Of a stretch of DNA of 64,000 nt, positions 1 through 12,267 are shown piece after piece. Both the position numbers and the translations under genes were made by a program. The stretch's first letter is position 1; every line of letters starts with the position of its first letter. The notes beneath the pieces are model-generated. The model was not told where the DNA came from. It did not search any database and was given only the letters and a program-made list of their open reading frames with translations. The DNA lies in contig NC_134700.1 in the NCBI RefSeq assembly GCF_043290135.1, positions 76,500,000-76,563,999 on the forward strand. The letters are read 5' to 3'. The stretch is from Rhipicephalus microplus (taxonomy: Eukaryota; Arthropoda; Arachnida; Ixodida; Ixodidae).

Positions 1-118
1 GGGTGCACGTTAGAGATCCCCAGGTGGTCTAAATTTTCGGAGCCCTTCCCTACGGCGTCTCTGATAATCATATCGCGGTTTTGATACGTCAAACCCCACA
101 AATCAAAATCATCAATCT
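1..118 (+). repeat. tRNA-derived SINE, 3' part cut by window edge
   Basis: The first ~118 bases match the 3' half of the SINE seen whole at 60886-61124 and partly at 62460-62637: the shared text runs from the 'gggtgcacgtta' block through 'ctacggcgtctct' and 'aaaccccaca' to a short ATCA-rich tail. The tRNA-like head would lie outside the window. Several substitutions relative to the other copies suggest an older insertion. The resemblance to the tick SINE family called Ruka is inferred from memory of that family. Confidence 0.8.
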
Positions 119-604
119 TTAGTGCTGCCTGGAACGGCGTTCATTTTGTAATCACTGTTCTGTAAAGGGTTGATCGAAGCAAAAATTGTTCGCGACGTCG
201 TAAATCACCGGAATTCCAAGCTCCAGAGTATCGTACTGAACCCGAGTCGACAACTTGTACGGCGACAACGGTAATGCAGGTAGGTGACAAGGCATGACTC
301 AATGTGTCCGCCTAGCAGACAAAATGTTTGCAGAGCAGCTGAGGCTGACGTCAGTCATTTCTGTAGAGAAGTGGTCAGCTGTGGCACGATCTGCCGGTGA
401 CCGCGAGGTAGCGTCACTGGTAGTGCTCCCAGCGCTAAAAATGGCGGCACTGCCGGCCGTTTTTAATAACGCTGTATACCAGTGATATATATCAATAAAA
501 TTGATAGTTATTCGTTTGTTAGTGGAGTTTTAGGTCGCGCATCAATGGTACGGAGTCTATAGCTACTCGTTGACGCAAAAATCTTGGCACGAGTGAATTT
601 GATG
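119..604. other. no recognisable gene
   Basis: About 490 bases lie between the SINE end and an old reverse-transcriptase relic. A short open frame at 294-485 has no recognisable motif and no supporting context. I see nothing else. Confidence 0.6.
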
Positions 605-931
605 TCAGTACTCCTTCAATTTTTCCACCGGCTTGATCACGGATTCATCGTCATAACGCAAGATAATCTTCGGTTCCTCACCTGGCACATGACCCTTGAG
701 TCTCGGACCCTTACCTCGATATTTTAAGACCAAAAGTTGTGACATCGCCACTGAACAATTTAGCCCCATTTCATCGATAGTACTTTCCGCGATGCCTTTC
801 GACGAAGCCTAATCTCTGTTTGGCCTATGTTGCCGTTGGCGCTCCTTATGGTTTTAACGTCGGTATATATTACGAAGTGTATACCTTCTATCAACTCCGA
901 TTACCTCGCAAATCTGGTCATTGCTACAGTG
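605..931 (-). pseudogene. non-LTR reverse transcriptase relic, downstream half
   Basis: Read on the reverse strand this follows the relic at 6741-6960; the I-clade element 948-6726 separates them. The part next to the insertion reads FTVAMTRFAR, which in related elements follows the GTPQGAVLSP-type RT motif. The part at 605-808 is a 67-codon open stretch ending at a TGA (605-607), with text such as LKYRGKGPRLKGHVPGEEPK. Stops and lost frame between the blocks show decay. That both belong to one RT relic is inferred from order and orientation. The 605-808 block is less certain and could be an unrelated gene fragment. Confidence 0.5.
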
Positions 932-947
932 AATAACATGGGTGAGA
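932..947. repeat. left target-site duplication of I-clade element
   Basis: The 16 bases aataacatgggtgaga recur at 6725-6740. The first few bases of the right copy overlap the element's TAA tail, so the certain part is about 12-14 bases. It marks the 5' boundary of the retrotransposon. Confidence 0.85.
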
Positions 948-1441
948 GCCCCGCAGGGGCACCTGCACAAGTAGGCGTTTTTCGTGTAGCGACACCACGG
1001 ACCCGAGCTAACGGGGGGTTTTCGGCTCCCTCCCACGCCTAGCCGTGCGTGGCTTTGCCGTGTCCGGGGAAAAGGGGATCCTGGGGGTTGAGCCGACGCT
1101 GTATGATTGGACCTTTAAGGCCCCCCGGCAGAGGCAACACACCCCTTTGGCCCCGGCTTCGCGTAGACGGCACCCCCGGATTGACCCGCCCAGGGGGAAT
1201 CGGCAGTCGCCTTTTCCTGTCTCCACCTCACATCTTCGTCTTTTTCCTTACTTTAAATCTTTTCTGTCCCCTACTCTCTTCCGTTGACTTCCGTGTTTCC
1301 TGGCGGCAAGGGTTCACCCTGTGTGGCTATCCTACCTTGGATACACCATATTCGGTTATAGTGGTGGTGTACCCTGCAGCGTCCCCTTGTGGGACTTCAA
1401 GGTGGGTGGCTGGCGCCTCTGCCGAAAATAAACCTTTTCAT

Positions 1442-2628
1442 ATGGCTAGTTCCTTCCCCCCACTCCCTGATCGCCCTCAGAAAAGAGGGCGCACCGATGA
1501 AGTCTTCCAGTTTTTTGGTCACCAGAGAATATCCTTCCCCCGATTCCACGTTATCCCCGCTGACACACCCGTCAAACCAGTGCGAACACTTCCACCTTTT
1601 CTTGTTTCGAAGTCTTTGACAGAAGTCTTTGGCCCAGGATATAAAGCATCGAGAATCGCAAGTGGTGACCTCCTGTTGGAGCTCCGCGACCAGAAACAAT
1701 ATGAAAAATTGTCTAATCTAGTGAAATTTGGAGATACCAAAATCATAGTAACCCCACACCGAACCATGAACACCACCCGTGGTGTTGTTTCAGATGATAA
1801 CCTGTTAGGGCTGACTGAGGCTGAACTCTTGGAGGGTTTCAGCGAACAGAATGTCATTACGTGAAACGAATTAGGATGAGACGTGATGGCAAAGAAGTCC
1901 CGGCTAAGCACCTAACACTTACGTTTAATTCAAGTGTACTGCCCGACTCCGTTGAGGCTGGGTACATCAAGCTTCGAGTGAGGCCTTATATACCAAACCC
2001 TCTACGATGTTTCAAATGCCAGCGGTTCGGCCACAATTCGCAGAACTGCCGAGGCCGCCTTACTTGCGCAAAATGCAGTGCTGAAGAACACACATCTGAT
2101 GCCTGTGAAAACTCTCCTCGCTGTGCAAAGTGTAACGGGGAGCATGCCGCATACTCACGGTCAAGCCCATGCTGGAAAAAAGAAAAGTAAATTATCACAA
2201 TTAAAGTAAAACAAAACATTTCATTTAGGGAGGCACGAAGGCAGGTGTCCTACATGCCAGAAACCAGCTTTGCCGAAGTGGCGCGTTAGGGGGCAGCGCC
2301 ACGACAGCCCCCGGCGCCTGTCTGGCACACGCGTAGTGAGCCGGCGGTGACGCCATCCGCACCCTCGGCGGTTGCAGCCAGTGCTGCTCCGCCATCTAAG
2401 AAGGACCCACCAACCTTCAGGCGGGGGGCCGCGAAGGCCTCGTCTTTTGAGGCGAGGCCCTCAAAACAAATGCAGCGCTCGCAAGAGCGCTTGTCCAGTG
2501 CCTCGCAAGAGGCAATGGACACAACTCCGAGCGTGAGGGCGGAGCAAGCGCCTAAGGATCTGCGCGACTCTGTCGATCGATCCAAAAAAGAAAAATCTCG
2601 TGTCACGGCCCCTGGAAAGGGTCCGTGA
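1442..2628 (+). pseudogene. ORF1 (gag-like, CCHC) of I-clade element, broken
   Basis: ORF1 proteins of this clade bind element RNA and form the ribonucleoprotein. The start chosen is the ATG at 1442 (MASSFPPLPDRPQKRG), because the open frame upstream is the untranslated leader. An N-terminal basic region is followed by a conserved block, then three cysteine knuckles at about 2010-2160 (CFKCQRFGHNSQNC, CAKCSAEEHTSDAC, CAKCNGEHAAYS). A proline/alanine- and lysine-rich C-terminus ends at the TGA at 2626-2628. Breaks: a frameshift near 1860, an in-frame TAA at 2188-2190 and a TAG at 2287-2289. The ORF2 start lies 45 bases downstream. Confidence 0.85.
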
Positions 2629-2672
2629 GCTTACTTTCCATCCTTGAGCACACAACACAAAACACATCTAAA

Positions 2673-5600
2673 ATGGACACACAAATACTACAGTGGAATG
2701 CCAGAGGCCTATTTAATAACCTAGATGATATCAAAGACTCGCTTAATGACTATCAGCCAAAAGTGTTCTGTGTTCAAGAAACTCATTTAGAGTCGACTCA
2801 TGTGAATTTCTCAAATCAATATGTGGTTTTTTGTAAAGATCGAAATGGTGGCAATTTCTCTTCTGGAGGTGTGGCCATCATTGCACAAAGAAGCGTAGCA
2901 TGCCAGCACATTGTGCTACAAAGCTCTCTTGAGGTTGTGGCTGTTCGCGCTATTCTATTCAACTGTCTTATATCTATCTGCTCGATCTACATAGCCCCTG
3001 ACAAACCATTCAATAAAACAGAGTTCGAAAAGCTTATTGATCAGCTTCCAGAACCGTATGTGTTAATTGGAGATTTTAATGCTCACAGTTTGCTATGGGG
3101 TGATACCAAATGTGATGCGAGAGGTCGTGCAATAGAAAACTTTCTTCTCGCATCTGGAGCCTGTCTGCTCAACAAGGCAGAGCCAACATACTTCAGTACC
3201 ACACACAATACATATTCATGCATAGATTTAGCCATTGGGTCACCATCACTCCTACCTTACTTAGATTGGAAAGTTGTTAATAATTCATATGGAAGTGACC
3301 ATTTTCCAACTCTTTTAGTAACAAAACAACGGGATGTCCGGCCGTCTTATCCTAAAAAGTGGAACTTTCATGTTGCAAACTGGGTGAAATTCAGAAAGCT
3401 ATGTACACTACACCTCGAAGAGGTAGACCATTTGGAAGTAGAAGAGGTGGCCAACTATATTTCTGAATATGTTCTTACTTGTGCGAAAAAGTGCATACCG
3501 CAGTCCAGGAATGATAAGGTTAACACAAAGCCATGGTGGAATCGGGAGTGTGAAATTGCTAAAAAATGGCAAAACAAAGCATGGAGGACTTTTTATCGCT
3601 ACCCAACAGCAGAAAACTTGAGAACCTTTAAAAGTTGCAAAGCGAATGGCAGGCGTGTTCGCCGTATAGCCAAACGGCAAAGCTGGACACGCTATATATC
3701 CTCAATAAACTCTTACACAGACGTCAGCAAGGTTTATAATAGGGTGCATAAACTTCAAGGACAAGGCCCAAATTCCTTCCCTTTGGTGAATGACTGCGGT
3801 GATACAATAGAAGAACAGGCAAACGCTCTTGGCGAACACTTCGAGAAAATGTCAAGCTCAGAAAACTATACCACTAAGTTCTTACGGCACAAAAGCATAG
3901 CTGAAAGTGTACCTCTGTGCCGGAACAAGTCTGTATCAGACGGATACAACAAACCACTAACACTTTATGAACTGAAGCTTGCCCTTGGTTGGAAGTTCTG
4001 CTCCTGGTTCTGATACAATTACCTATGAAATGATGAGAAATCTCCCTGATGAAACCCTGAACTGCCTTTTAGCACTTTACAACAAGATTCTCAATACCGG
4101 CAAAATACCCTCTGCTTGTGAAGAGGCAATAGTACTACCAATCCTTAAACAGGGCAAAGATCCGTCTTCGGTAAATAGTTACAGGCCTATCGCCCTCACA
4201 AGCTGCCTACTCAAAGTGTATGAAAAAATGATAAACTGCCGCTTGGTCTATTACTTGGAATACAACGGCATATTGGACCCGTGCCAGTCTGGTTTCCGTA
4301 CAGCTAGATCCACAACCGACAATCTTGTCCTCCTCGAGTCGTATATACGTGATGCGTTTGTACACAATCAATACTGTCTGTCTGTTTTCTTTGATCTTGA
4401 GAAGGCATATGATACTGTCTGGCGATACGGAATCCTGCAAGATATACTGTCTTTCGGAATATGTGGCAGGTTGATTACCATCTTAAAAGATTACCTGTCT
4501 GAAAGGAAGTTTCGTGTAAGAATAGGTACTGTGTTATCGCGCACATTTCTTCAAGAAAATGGAGTGCCGCAGGGAGGAGTATTAAGCTGCACACTATTTA
4601 TAGTTAAAATCAACTCTCTTCGCTCTGTTATTCCACCTGCGATATCGTACTCTGTATACGTGGACGACATTCAAATTAGTTTCAAATCGTGTAACTTGAC
4701 TGTATGCGAATGCCAGATACAGTTAGGTGTTAAACGACTTGCAAAATGGGCTGACAAGAATGGTTTTAAGTTTAACACTGCCAAGACTACTAGTGTGCTT
4801 TTCTCGAGACGACGAGGTGTGGCTCCTGACCCCTGCATACTAGTGAATGGACAAAACATAGTCATCGCGAAAGAATAAAAATTCCTTGGTGTAATTTTTG
4901 ATTCTAAACTCACCTTCATCCAGCACATAAAACAGTTGAAGTTAAAATGTCTCAAGACCATAAACCTTTTAAAGATTTTATCGCATCAGTCATGGGGGAC
5001 AGACAGGCACTGTCTCATATCTCTGTTTCGAAGCCTGGTTCTGTCACGCATAGACTATGGATGCATAGTATATCAGTCAGCTTCAAGGACAGCACTGAAA
5101 ATGTTGGACCCTGTATACCACTTAGGTATCCGGCTGGCACTTGGTGCCTTCCGTACCAGCCCTATTCACAGCCTTTGCGCAGAGTCAGATCAGTGGCCAC
5201 TAGACTATCAGCGCACGTATCTAGGAGTCAACTATGCAGTTAAGATCATGTCTCTGAAGCAGCACCCTTGCAAAACACTTATGAACGATGTGTCTACTAA
5301 CCAGTTATACCTAAAACGTCCTTCTATCGCCCCACCGTTTCCATTGGCATTAAGATCTGCAGTAGAAAAACTTGCAACTTTTTTCAATGACTTAGAGGAA
5401 AGTGACCATGTCGAACACATCCCTCCCTGGCAGCAGTGTCCAATCACTTGTGACTGGTCTTTCAAAGACATCATAAAGAAAAATTGTCCAAGTGCACTCA
5501 TTGAGCGAAATTTCTTGGCCCTTGAACACAAATATCGTTCAACCGCGTTCTTCTCCGATGGCTCAAAGTCTCAAACATCTGTATCTTGTGCAGCCTATGG

Positions 5601-6410
5601 ACAAAGGTTCTCGGACACCAGAACCATGCATACACATACCAGCATTTTCACAGCGGAAGACTATGGTATCCTGCTTATTATACAACACAATAAACAACAC
5701 AAGATACAAAAGTCTATAGTGTATACAGACTCTTTAACTGTCGTCAGGGCCCTGTCTTGTTGCAAGTTCAGCAAGAACCCTACTCTCAACAAGCCCCTAA
5801 CGAAATCTATGCAGCCTACAACCTAAAGCTTTCTATTGTTATTTGCTGGGTTCCAGGTCATTCTGGAATTGCGGGCAATGAAATAGTGGACAAGAATGCA
5901 CGAGAAGCCGCTGGTCGGCAAACCATAGATATAACCTCTGTTCCGGGTGTAGATCTAAAACCTGTTGTACGTAGAGGTCTACGCAACCATTGGCAAGCTG
6001 AATGGGACAGAGAAGTCGACAACAAACTCCACCTTGTAAAACCTCAGCTGAGAAAACTTATCCCCCCAAAACTCAACATGTTCGCCGAAGTCATTCTAAC
6101 ACGGCTCAGAATAGGCCACACTTATGCCACACATAAACACCTTTTGACAGGCACTGATCCACCTACATGTATACACTGTGGAGAGAGTCTAACCGTTGTA
6201 CATGTCCTAATACATTGTCCTGTGCTTCACCAAGCACGACTGACCCATTTCAGGAAGCTCTATCGATATCATATCCCACTTCATCCAGTGCTGTTTTTAT
6301 CACTTGATGCAGTGATTTACCTTAAGAGACTTCTTCATTATCTTGAGAAAGTGATATTTTTAACAATGATATCATTCCATCCTAGGCACCAGGCTGCGCC
6401 TCAAGTGTGA
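2673..6410 (+). pseudogene. ORF2 (EN-RT-RNase H) of I-clade element, broken
   Basis: The ORF2 polyprotein nicks the target, primes reverse transcription there and removes RNA. Start is the ATG at 2673 (MDTQILQWNARGL). Endonuclease motifs: QETHL, GDFNAHSLLWG, YGSDHFP. RT motifs: YRPIALTS (about 4180), FFDLEKAYD (about 4390), GVPQGGVLS (about 4563) and the catalytic YVDD (about 4660). RNase H: FFSDGSKS (about 5550) and WVPGHSGIAGNEIVD (about 5845). The C-terminus has a cysteine/histidine cluster (CIHCGESLTVVHVLIHC) before the stop at 6408-6410. Breaks: a frameshift near 3980-4010, a TAA at 4876-4878 and a second frameshift near 5790-5820. All catalytic blocks are still readable, so decay is moderate. 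Confidence 0.92.
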
Positions 6411-6724
6411 GGTACCGCCTGGTGCGTAAAAGTATGTCTGAGCCTTCGCAGTTCTTGCTCAGGCAAGGACTTCAGCAGCGAGGGTCTTGGGCCTTGCAGA
6501 CTAATTTGTGAGCACAGACTTCAGCCAACAAAATGAAATTTTTTTAACAAAGTGACATTCCTTCTAAATTCACTGTGTTTGAAATGGTTCGTAGATATTT
6601 GTTTTAATTTTAATCATGTTTTAATCATTTGTTTTATTTTTAAACTAATAACTGAAATGAAACAACACTTGTAATGGCGCTCTTTGGCCTTAGATGCCCT
6701 TGCGCCAATAAAACCTAACGTAAT

Positions 6725-6740
6725 AATAACATGGGTGAGA
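6725..6740. repeat. right target-site duplication of I-clade element
   Basis: Repeats 932-947. It directly follows the TAATAATAA tail and overlaps it by a few bases, which is usual for target-primed reverse transcription. Confidence 0.85.
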
Positions 6741-6960
6741 AAACAGCTTCTTGTGGGGTGCCTCGGTTTGCCAAGGTCATCACCTTACATTTCAATTCTC
6801 CTTGTGTAAAGCTCGTTTGTCTACTGCCAAGAAATGACCTGACTATGCTGAAAAGCTTCTCGTTTAGAACCAGTACGCACAGAACCTCGACGATGGCCTA
6901 GTGCTCAATGCGATCGAAACCGGCGCTTGATCAAGAGCATGGCATCCTGAGTCGATATAG
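6741..6960 (-). pseudogene. non-LTR reverse transcriptase relic, upstream half
   Basis: On the reverse strand the stretch reads VRSFLGSRQTSF, then ANRGTPQEAVFSP and onwards, which corresponds to the RT region around the GTPQGAVLSP motif of R1/I-type elements. It runs directly into the motif at 947-918 once the I-clade element is removed. The original G of the GAV motif reads as E and stops are present, so it is dead. Upstream of about 6960 I see nothing further. 6961-7108 contains no recognisable feature. Confidence 0.6.
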
Positions 6961-7108
6961 ATTTATAGTTTAACTTTGTTTCTTAAAACCAGCTTCAACT
7001 GGTACGTATTGCATGAAAAAGTAACTTGAAATGTGAAGTAATATAGAAGAAATATGACAGAGAGCATTATTATTTGCAACGCCGCCATGCCGCATTCAAC
7101 AAAACTGT

Positions 7109-7123
7109 AAAGTATGGCTTCGA
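7109..7123. repeat. target-site duplication, left copy
   Basis: aaagtatggcttcga recurs at 10220-10234 with one mismatch (ctccga for cttcga). The pair brackets the reverse-strand element 7124-10219. Confidence 0.8.
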
Positions 7124-10100
7124 AGATGATGATGATGTTTGATGTTTTGTGGCGCCAGGGTTATTTCATGGCCAAAGAGCGCCTGTTCTTGTTACAAGAG
7201 ATATAGACAATGATTGTGATAAGCGGCTGTATATGGGCCATAAAGTTCCGCGCTCTAAGACGGGTAAAAACATAGACGTAATAAAAACATGATCATGCCA
7301 TGAAAAGTGCGTGGGGTTAATGCATGACAAAAGTTTGTGATAATAAAAAGTATGAAGGACATGTATGGCCTTAGCACAAGTGCTTCACACCCTTGCGTCC
7401 AAGGGCCGTGAAGCAAATGCTTTGTTTAGTGTAGCCACCGCAGCGGAGACCTCTCGGGAAAGGTCGTGCTACGGAATGCCCGGGTATATACTACGAAAAG
7501 TATGAAACTCTCTTAAAGAAGCTAAACAATGATTTATGTGTAAAAAGTGTTCCCCTACCAACGAACATTGCAGGTTGAAGGGGTATCTGCTGTCGGTAGG
7601 GTAATGGAAAGGGTTGTCTTCTTAGCGTATTTAATTCTTTGCACTGGATCTGAATGTGAAGCACGGTGAGGATTCCTCCACATCTTTCACAGAAAGGTGG
7701 ATCGCCATCAGACAAAAGAAATGAATGTGTAGTGTATGTATGTCCTGTTCTTAACCGTGTAAGTATTACTTTTGTGTGGCATGATTTTGATACTGGCGGT
7801 CAATGACCAAGTTGCGGCTTGACGACAAACAATTTATTACCAGTTTGTGTGTCCCATGTGCTCTGCCAATAATCCCCGAGTTTCCTTTTAGAAAGGCTTT
7901 CAAGTCGAGTGCAGGAAATGGTATCGATGTATTGCTAGCCGTTTTGTTGACAGATCCAGCTAGCTTGTCCACCAGAACGTTGCCTAGTATTTTGCGGTGT
8001 CGAAGCACCCAGCAGATTACAACATGCTGCTTGGATGAGTACACTGTGCAGAGGAATGAATAAAGCGAGATAAGGACAGTGTTTTTGTATTTTTAGGTGT
8101 TTTCAGAACTTTTACTACGCTTAGCAACTCTGTATATAATATTGCCTTCTGTAGTATCATTTGCTTACTGTATTTAACGGCCGGAAGTATGGCATAAGAT
8201 TCACCGGTGAAAATGCTTGTACCAGAGTGCAGAACGCCGGCTTCCGAAAGGATTGGCCGACGGCTGCGTACGAGACAGAAGTGTTAGACTTTGAAGCATC
8301 CATAAAGAACACAGGACATGTGTGTTTATGTTGTAGTTCAAGGAAGTATGTCTGGATATGTGTGATTGGTGCATGCCTTGTAACCTCCAAAAAAGACACG
8401 TCGCAATCTATCGCCTGCCACTGCCGCGGTGGCAGGTATACTACGGGAGCCATCAAGCAGTGTTCGAGTGGCACACCGGTTTCCTTCGCTAGGCCCCTCA
8501 CACGAAGTGAGTAGGGCTGTCTCATAGAAGGCCGTTTTTCAAACACAGCAAGGCTTGAAATGGCATTGATTGTGTTATGTGATGGGTGATCCTTGACTGC
8601 GTTTACATTAAGATAATATTTAAAAGACATGTAACATCTCTGTAAGTGGAGCGACCATTCGTTCGAATCCACGTACAGGCTCTCTACGGGGCGAGTGCGA
8701 AAAGCACCCGCAGAGAGGCGGATGCGGAGATGATGAACAGGATCAAGCATTTTAAGGGCAGTAGGTGCCGCCAACTGATATGATATTGCCCCATAGTCTA
8801 CGTGGGCACGTACGAAGTTTTTATACAAATTTAATAAACACTTTTTGTCGCTTCCCCACGTAGTGCGAGACAACACTTTTATAATTTTCATAGCTTTTAT
8901 GCACTTCTTTTTAAATATTTGATGTGTGGTATGAAGGTTAGCTTGGTGTCAAAGATTAGGCCTAAGAATTTGTGTTTGGTATTAACGGAAAAAAGTTGCC
9001 CATGCAGTTCAATACCGTGTTCGGGATGAATACCTCTCTTCCTGGAGAACAAGACACACGTGATTTTATGTGAATTCAGCCGAAAGCCATTTTCTTCAGC
9101 CTAATTGGAGACTTTGTTAAAACGAAGCGGAACCTGCTGCTCACACATGGCCCGATTACAAGACTTAAAACCGAAGTGAACGTCGTCAACATATGTAGAG
9201 TAAAATATATTTCGAGGGATAGACAAGCGTAAAGAATTCATTTTGATAATAAAAAGTGTGTGACTAAGTACACCACCTTGTGGTACGCCTGTTTTTTGAC
9301 AAATGTTTGGGAAAGAATACTGCCTACTTGAACTCAAAATGTCCGATTTGATAAGTAACTTTCGTTTATGTTAAACAATTTTCTGCGCACGCCAAGATGG
9401 GACAGGTCTCCTAATATTCCGAAGTGCCATGTTGTATTGTGAGCCTTTTCGATATCGAGGAACACAGAGAGAAAATGTTATTTATGGACGAAAGCGTCTC
9501 TGATCTGTGCCTCGATACAAACAAGGTGGTCTGTGGTGGATCTACCCTCTTGAAACCCTAACTGATATGGGTCGAGTAAATTGTTTGTTTCAAGGAAACG
9601 TACAAATCAACAGTTTATCATCTTTTTCGAGACTTTGTACAGGCGGCTTGTAAGAGCAATAGGCCTGTAGCTCGAAGATGAAGAAAGGTCCTTGCCCTCT
9701 TTCAAAATGAGAAAATTATTAGCCTCTTTCCAGGAAGTAGGGATAGTGCCAGAAAACCAGATAGCAATGTACAAACAAAGAAAGGTTTTTTTGTGTTTCG
9801 TTTGGTAGGTTTTTTAGCATTTCATCCACCACACGGTCAGAACCTGGGGCAGAACTACTGCAGGAGTTTAGAGATGTTTGGAGCTCAGCTAAACTTAAAG
9901 ACTGCTTGTATGTCTCGTATCTAGTGCATTTGTGTTCGAGTTCCTGCTTTTATATTCTTGGTCTGCATTTTTGGAAAGTGTCAGTATTGTCTGACGAGCT
10001 GGACAACCGTTTGAAGTGTGCACTGAGGAAGTTTGCTTGGTCTTCAAAGGTGTGTGTTTACGAGTGGAAGTGTGTGTACTTGTTTTCCTGCTACCCTACC

Positions 10101-10219
10101 GACCATGTTCCAGACTTTAGCCTTTTGTGTGTATGAATTGATTCCTGACAAAAACTTCTGCCAGCTTTTTCTTTTGGCCTGCCAACGCGTGCTCCTGCCT
10201 TGAGACTTTAATTTCTTGA
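7124..10219 (-). mobile_element. 5'-truncated I-clade non-LTR retrotransposon
   Basis: Reverse-strand copy related to the elements at 948-6726 and 14127-19921. It ends in a (CAT)n-type tail (atgatgatgatg on the forward strand) and is bounded by a 15-bp target duplication. Only ORF2 from the end of the endonuclease onward is present, so the 5' half was lost at insertion, as is typical when target-primed reverse transcription stops early. It is about as degraded as the nested copy and shares long stretches with 14400-17220. It shares the subfamily 3' end (CAT-type tail, not TAA) with the nested copy. Confidence 0.88.
7491..10210 (-). pseudogene. ORF2 remnant (RT-RNase H), heavily broken
   Basis: Readable pieces on the reverse strand, in order: RT with KTGVPQGGVLSHTLF and YVDDVHF (about 9340-9100); the thumb and post-RT block with WGSDKKCLLNLYKNFVRAHV (8891-8157), which also holds the RNase H start FFMDASKSNTSVSYAA; a second RNase H block with VICWVLRHRKILGNVLVDKL (about 8040-7950); and a C-terminal cysteine/histidine cluster CERCGGILTVLHIQIQC (about 7690). 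They lie in different frames with stops between. The key glycine of the WVPGH motif reads as R or L here, another sign of decay. Confidence 0.85.
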
Positions 10220-10234
10220 AAAGTATGGCTCCGA

Positions 10235-11965
10235 GATCTCGGCATTATGAGAAACGTCGTAGGACTATGCTACAGGTGTTTGTTGAATGCTGTGCGGCTA
10301 CGCTGCAACTAATTACATTCAGTGTGAAATTTACTCTCTTTTACTTCGCATATGGAGTTACATTTTGTACCAATGCGAGCCAACTAACAATAGTTTCAAG
10401 AAACAAGAAAAAACAATGCAGCTGTTAGAAGTTACACTAAAGAACTAAAAACTGAACAGCTGCAACGGCAACCCGAGCCTTTCGAGTGGGAAGTGAGCAT
10501 TCTGCCACAGCACCACTTTGGCGGCGCTGCGCCTAACTCTTAAAAGGAAAACACGTTGCAGACTACCGACTACAGCGCCGCATGAAAATTGGTCCGATTC
10601 GGGCTTCACTTTTCGAAGTATGTTCTAGGCAGTCCCCTGTTCTATAGCACACTCTACTGCAAAAGTGCAGTTGCGCAGCCATGAAAAAGGGCAACGCTGG
10701 TAGAAACGTCTCAAGCGGCGAATTTTTTCCAAGAATATTTCTTGACCTAAAATTTCCATCAACCCAAGAACCTCCACTTTATTAGGAATAATAGAAGCAC
10801 ACCTCCCCAAAATTATCTCATTCACCCCATTTGAAGTTACCAATAATTTTTGATATTTCTCTAGAATGAGGTACTTTTTCTTATAGCTTTTCAGATCTAC
10901 GCTTAGATTTACGTTAAATATCCTTGTACTGCCGGCTGAGCCGAAACAAAGCACTGTAAAAGATTATTACACACTATGTTACAGATGTAAATCACGAAGT
11001 AAAAAAAACATTATTCATGAGCGCTACATGTCTTGAATTAGCGCAGTGTTGTTCTGGGCCATATAGAGACCGTCAGAATAGCTTTATGATCAGCTAAGCT
11101 AGAAAATTATCAAAATTTGCTAATTATTTTTTTAAATCATGACTAGACAAAAGTTTTCAGCGCAAAACTTGAACCGCTTGTTCAGAAATAATGAAATTTT
11201 TAATCTGCGGTAAAATAAAAACGCTGCCTAGTTTTTTCTAGTCTTTGTTTAAACTAATCGAAATAAAAAAAACACGTTATTGCCGCCTAACGTGCGGCGT
11301 TTTTAGTGCTCTCAAAAGCAAGTTGAAGGCACTATAAAACAGTGCCCACGAACGAAAATTGCTTGAGCAGGCTATCAGTGACTACGATGGATGTTCGGCG
11401 ATGATAGAATAGTACTGAGAAGACAACAAGAAGAAACTTTAACTAAAGCACGACCGCCACGCGCGATTGTAATACAAGACGTGAGTTCTCATTTTATGCA
11501 GTCACCGTTTTTTTTTCAAGCTAACGATAAACATGTTTTCCTCGTCCCTTCTGTCATTCTCCTTCACCTCTAATCAAAGCTCTGCTTGGCGCCTGCTTCA
11601 GACAATAGCATTGATTTCCCCTATCTGGTGCCTCTATTTTACCCCGCTCTCCATCAACCACTTTGCACCCCATGCGAAGCGCCGCGGGCGGATCTTTTCT
11701 TCTGCTTGTATAACTGCCGAGAGCCCCTGGTGGAGACCGAATTCCTAATCCTTCTCTTTCTCGTAGGAGGCCGCTCTTCGGGCCACTGGCTCGGATAACC
11801 AGTTGAGGCTGGTAGAACTAGCCTGCCTAGACATGCTGGGCAGGGTGGCTCGCAGGCATCTATGAGCCCAACCAAATTCACCCTGGTTTTATTGCGACAG
11901 CAATATATGGAAGCCTCGAGTGTATTTAGCCGTCGGCGTCACTAACTGCATATATATAAATATGT
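10235..11965. other. no recognisable gene
   Basis: About 1.7 kb of moderately AT-rich sequence between the truncated I-clade copy and the 5' LTR of LTR-A. Open frames here (for example 10625-10954 reverse and 11533-11798 forward) show no known motif, and none is supported by neighbours. A short TA-rich stretch at 11949-11965 borders the LTR. Confidence 0.55.
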
Positions 11966-12140
11966 TGTGAGAGTTTACGTTATCTGCCAGCCCTGTGCTC
12001 AGTGTTGAGCTAGTCGGGACGTTGTTTTCGTAGTAATTCCTAGGCGCGCGCGTGCTCCAGGACTGCATTGATGCCATAGCTCCTGTTTATTAAAGTCGTT
12101 TTCAGCTTATCGCCGCCTTGTCTACGTTGCTGAGCCCTCA
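11966..12140 (+). repeat. 5' LTR of LTR-A
   Basis: Begins TGTGAGAG and ends GAGCCCTCA. It aligns throughout with 20857-21031 with many substitutions. A possible polyadenylation signal is TTTATTAAAG at about 12090. The bases after it do not form a primer-binding site that I recognise. Confidence 0.85.
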
Positions 12141-12267
12141 AATTTGACGCTGTCGTCGACTAACCATGCAGAGAAAATCGAAGCCACTCGTTCATTTCGC
12201 GTGATTTGGTGTTTGTGTGCTAGCTGCCCATCTCATTGCCTTTAGCTGCCCTAAGCGTTCTTAGATC

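Larger units (their letters stand above)
948..6726 (+). mobile_element. full-length I-clade non-LTR retrotransposon
   Basis: A ~5.78 kb element bounded by a 16-bp target duplication. It starts with a GC-rich short palindrome (gccccgcaggggc), contains an ORF1 with zinc knuckles and an ORF2 with endonuclease, reverse transcriptase and RNase H, and ends after a (TAA)3 tail. RNase H after the RT, with the apurinic-type endonuclease in front, places it in the I clade (family knowledge). The nested reverse-strand copy at 14127-19921 has nearly the same length (5795 bp) and starts with the same palindrome, so both are full length. Both ORFs are broken, so this copy cannot move by itself. It inserted into an older RT relic on the opposite strand. 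Confidence 0.92.

Noticed and set aside
294..485. A short open frame near the window start
   Set aside because: Sixty-three codons without motif, in unannotated sequence beside repeats; chance is the simplest explanation.
11586..11798. Small Cys-containing open frame that might be a secreted peptide
   Set aside because: No signal-peptide pattern, overlapping frames of similar length on both strands and no supporting context.
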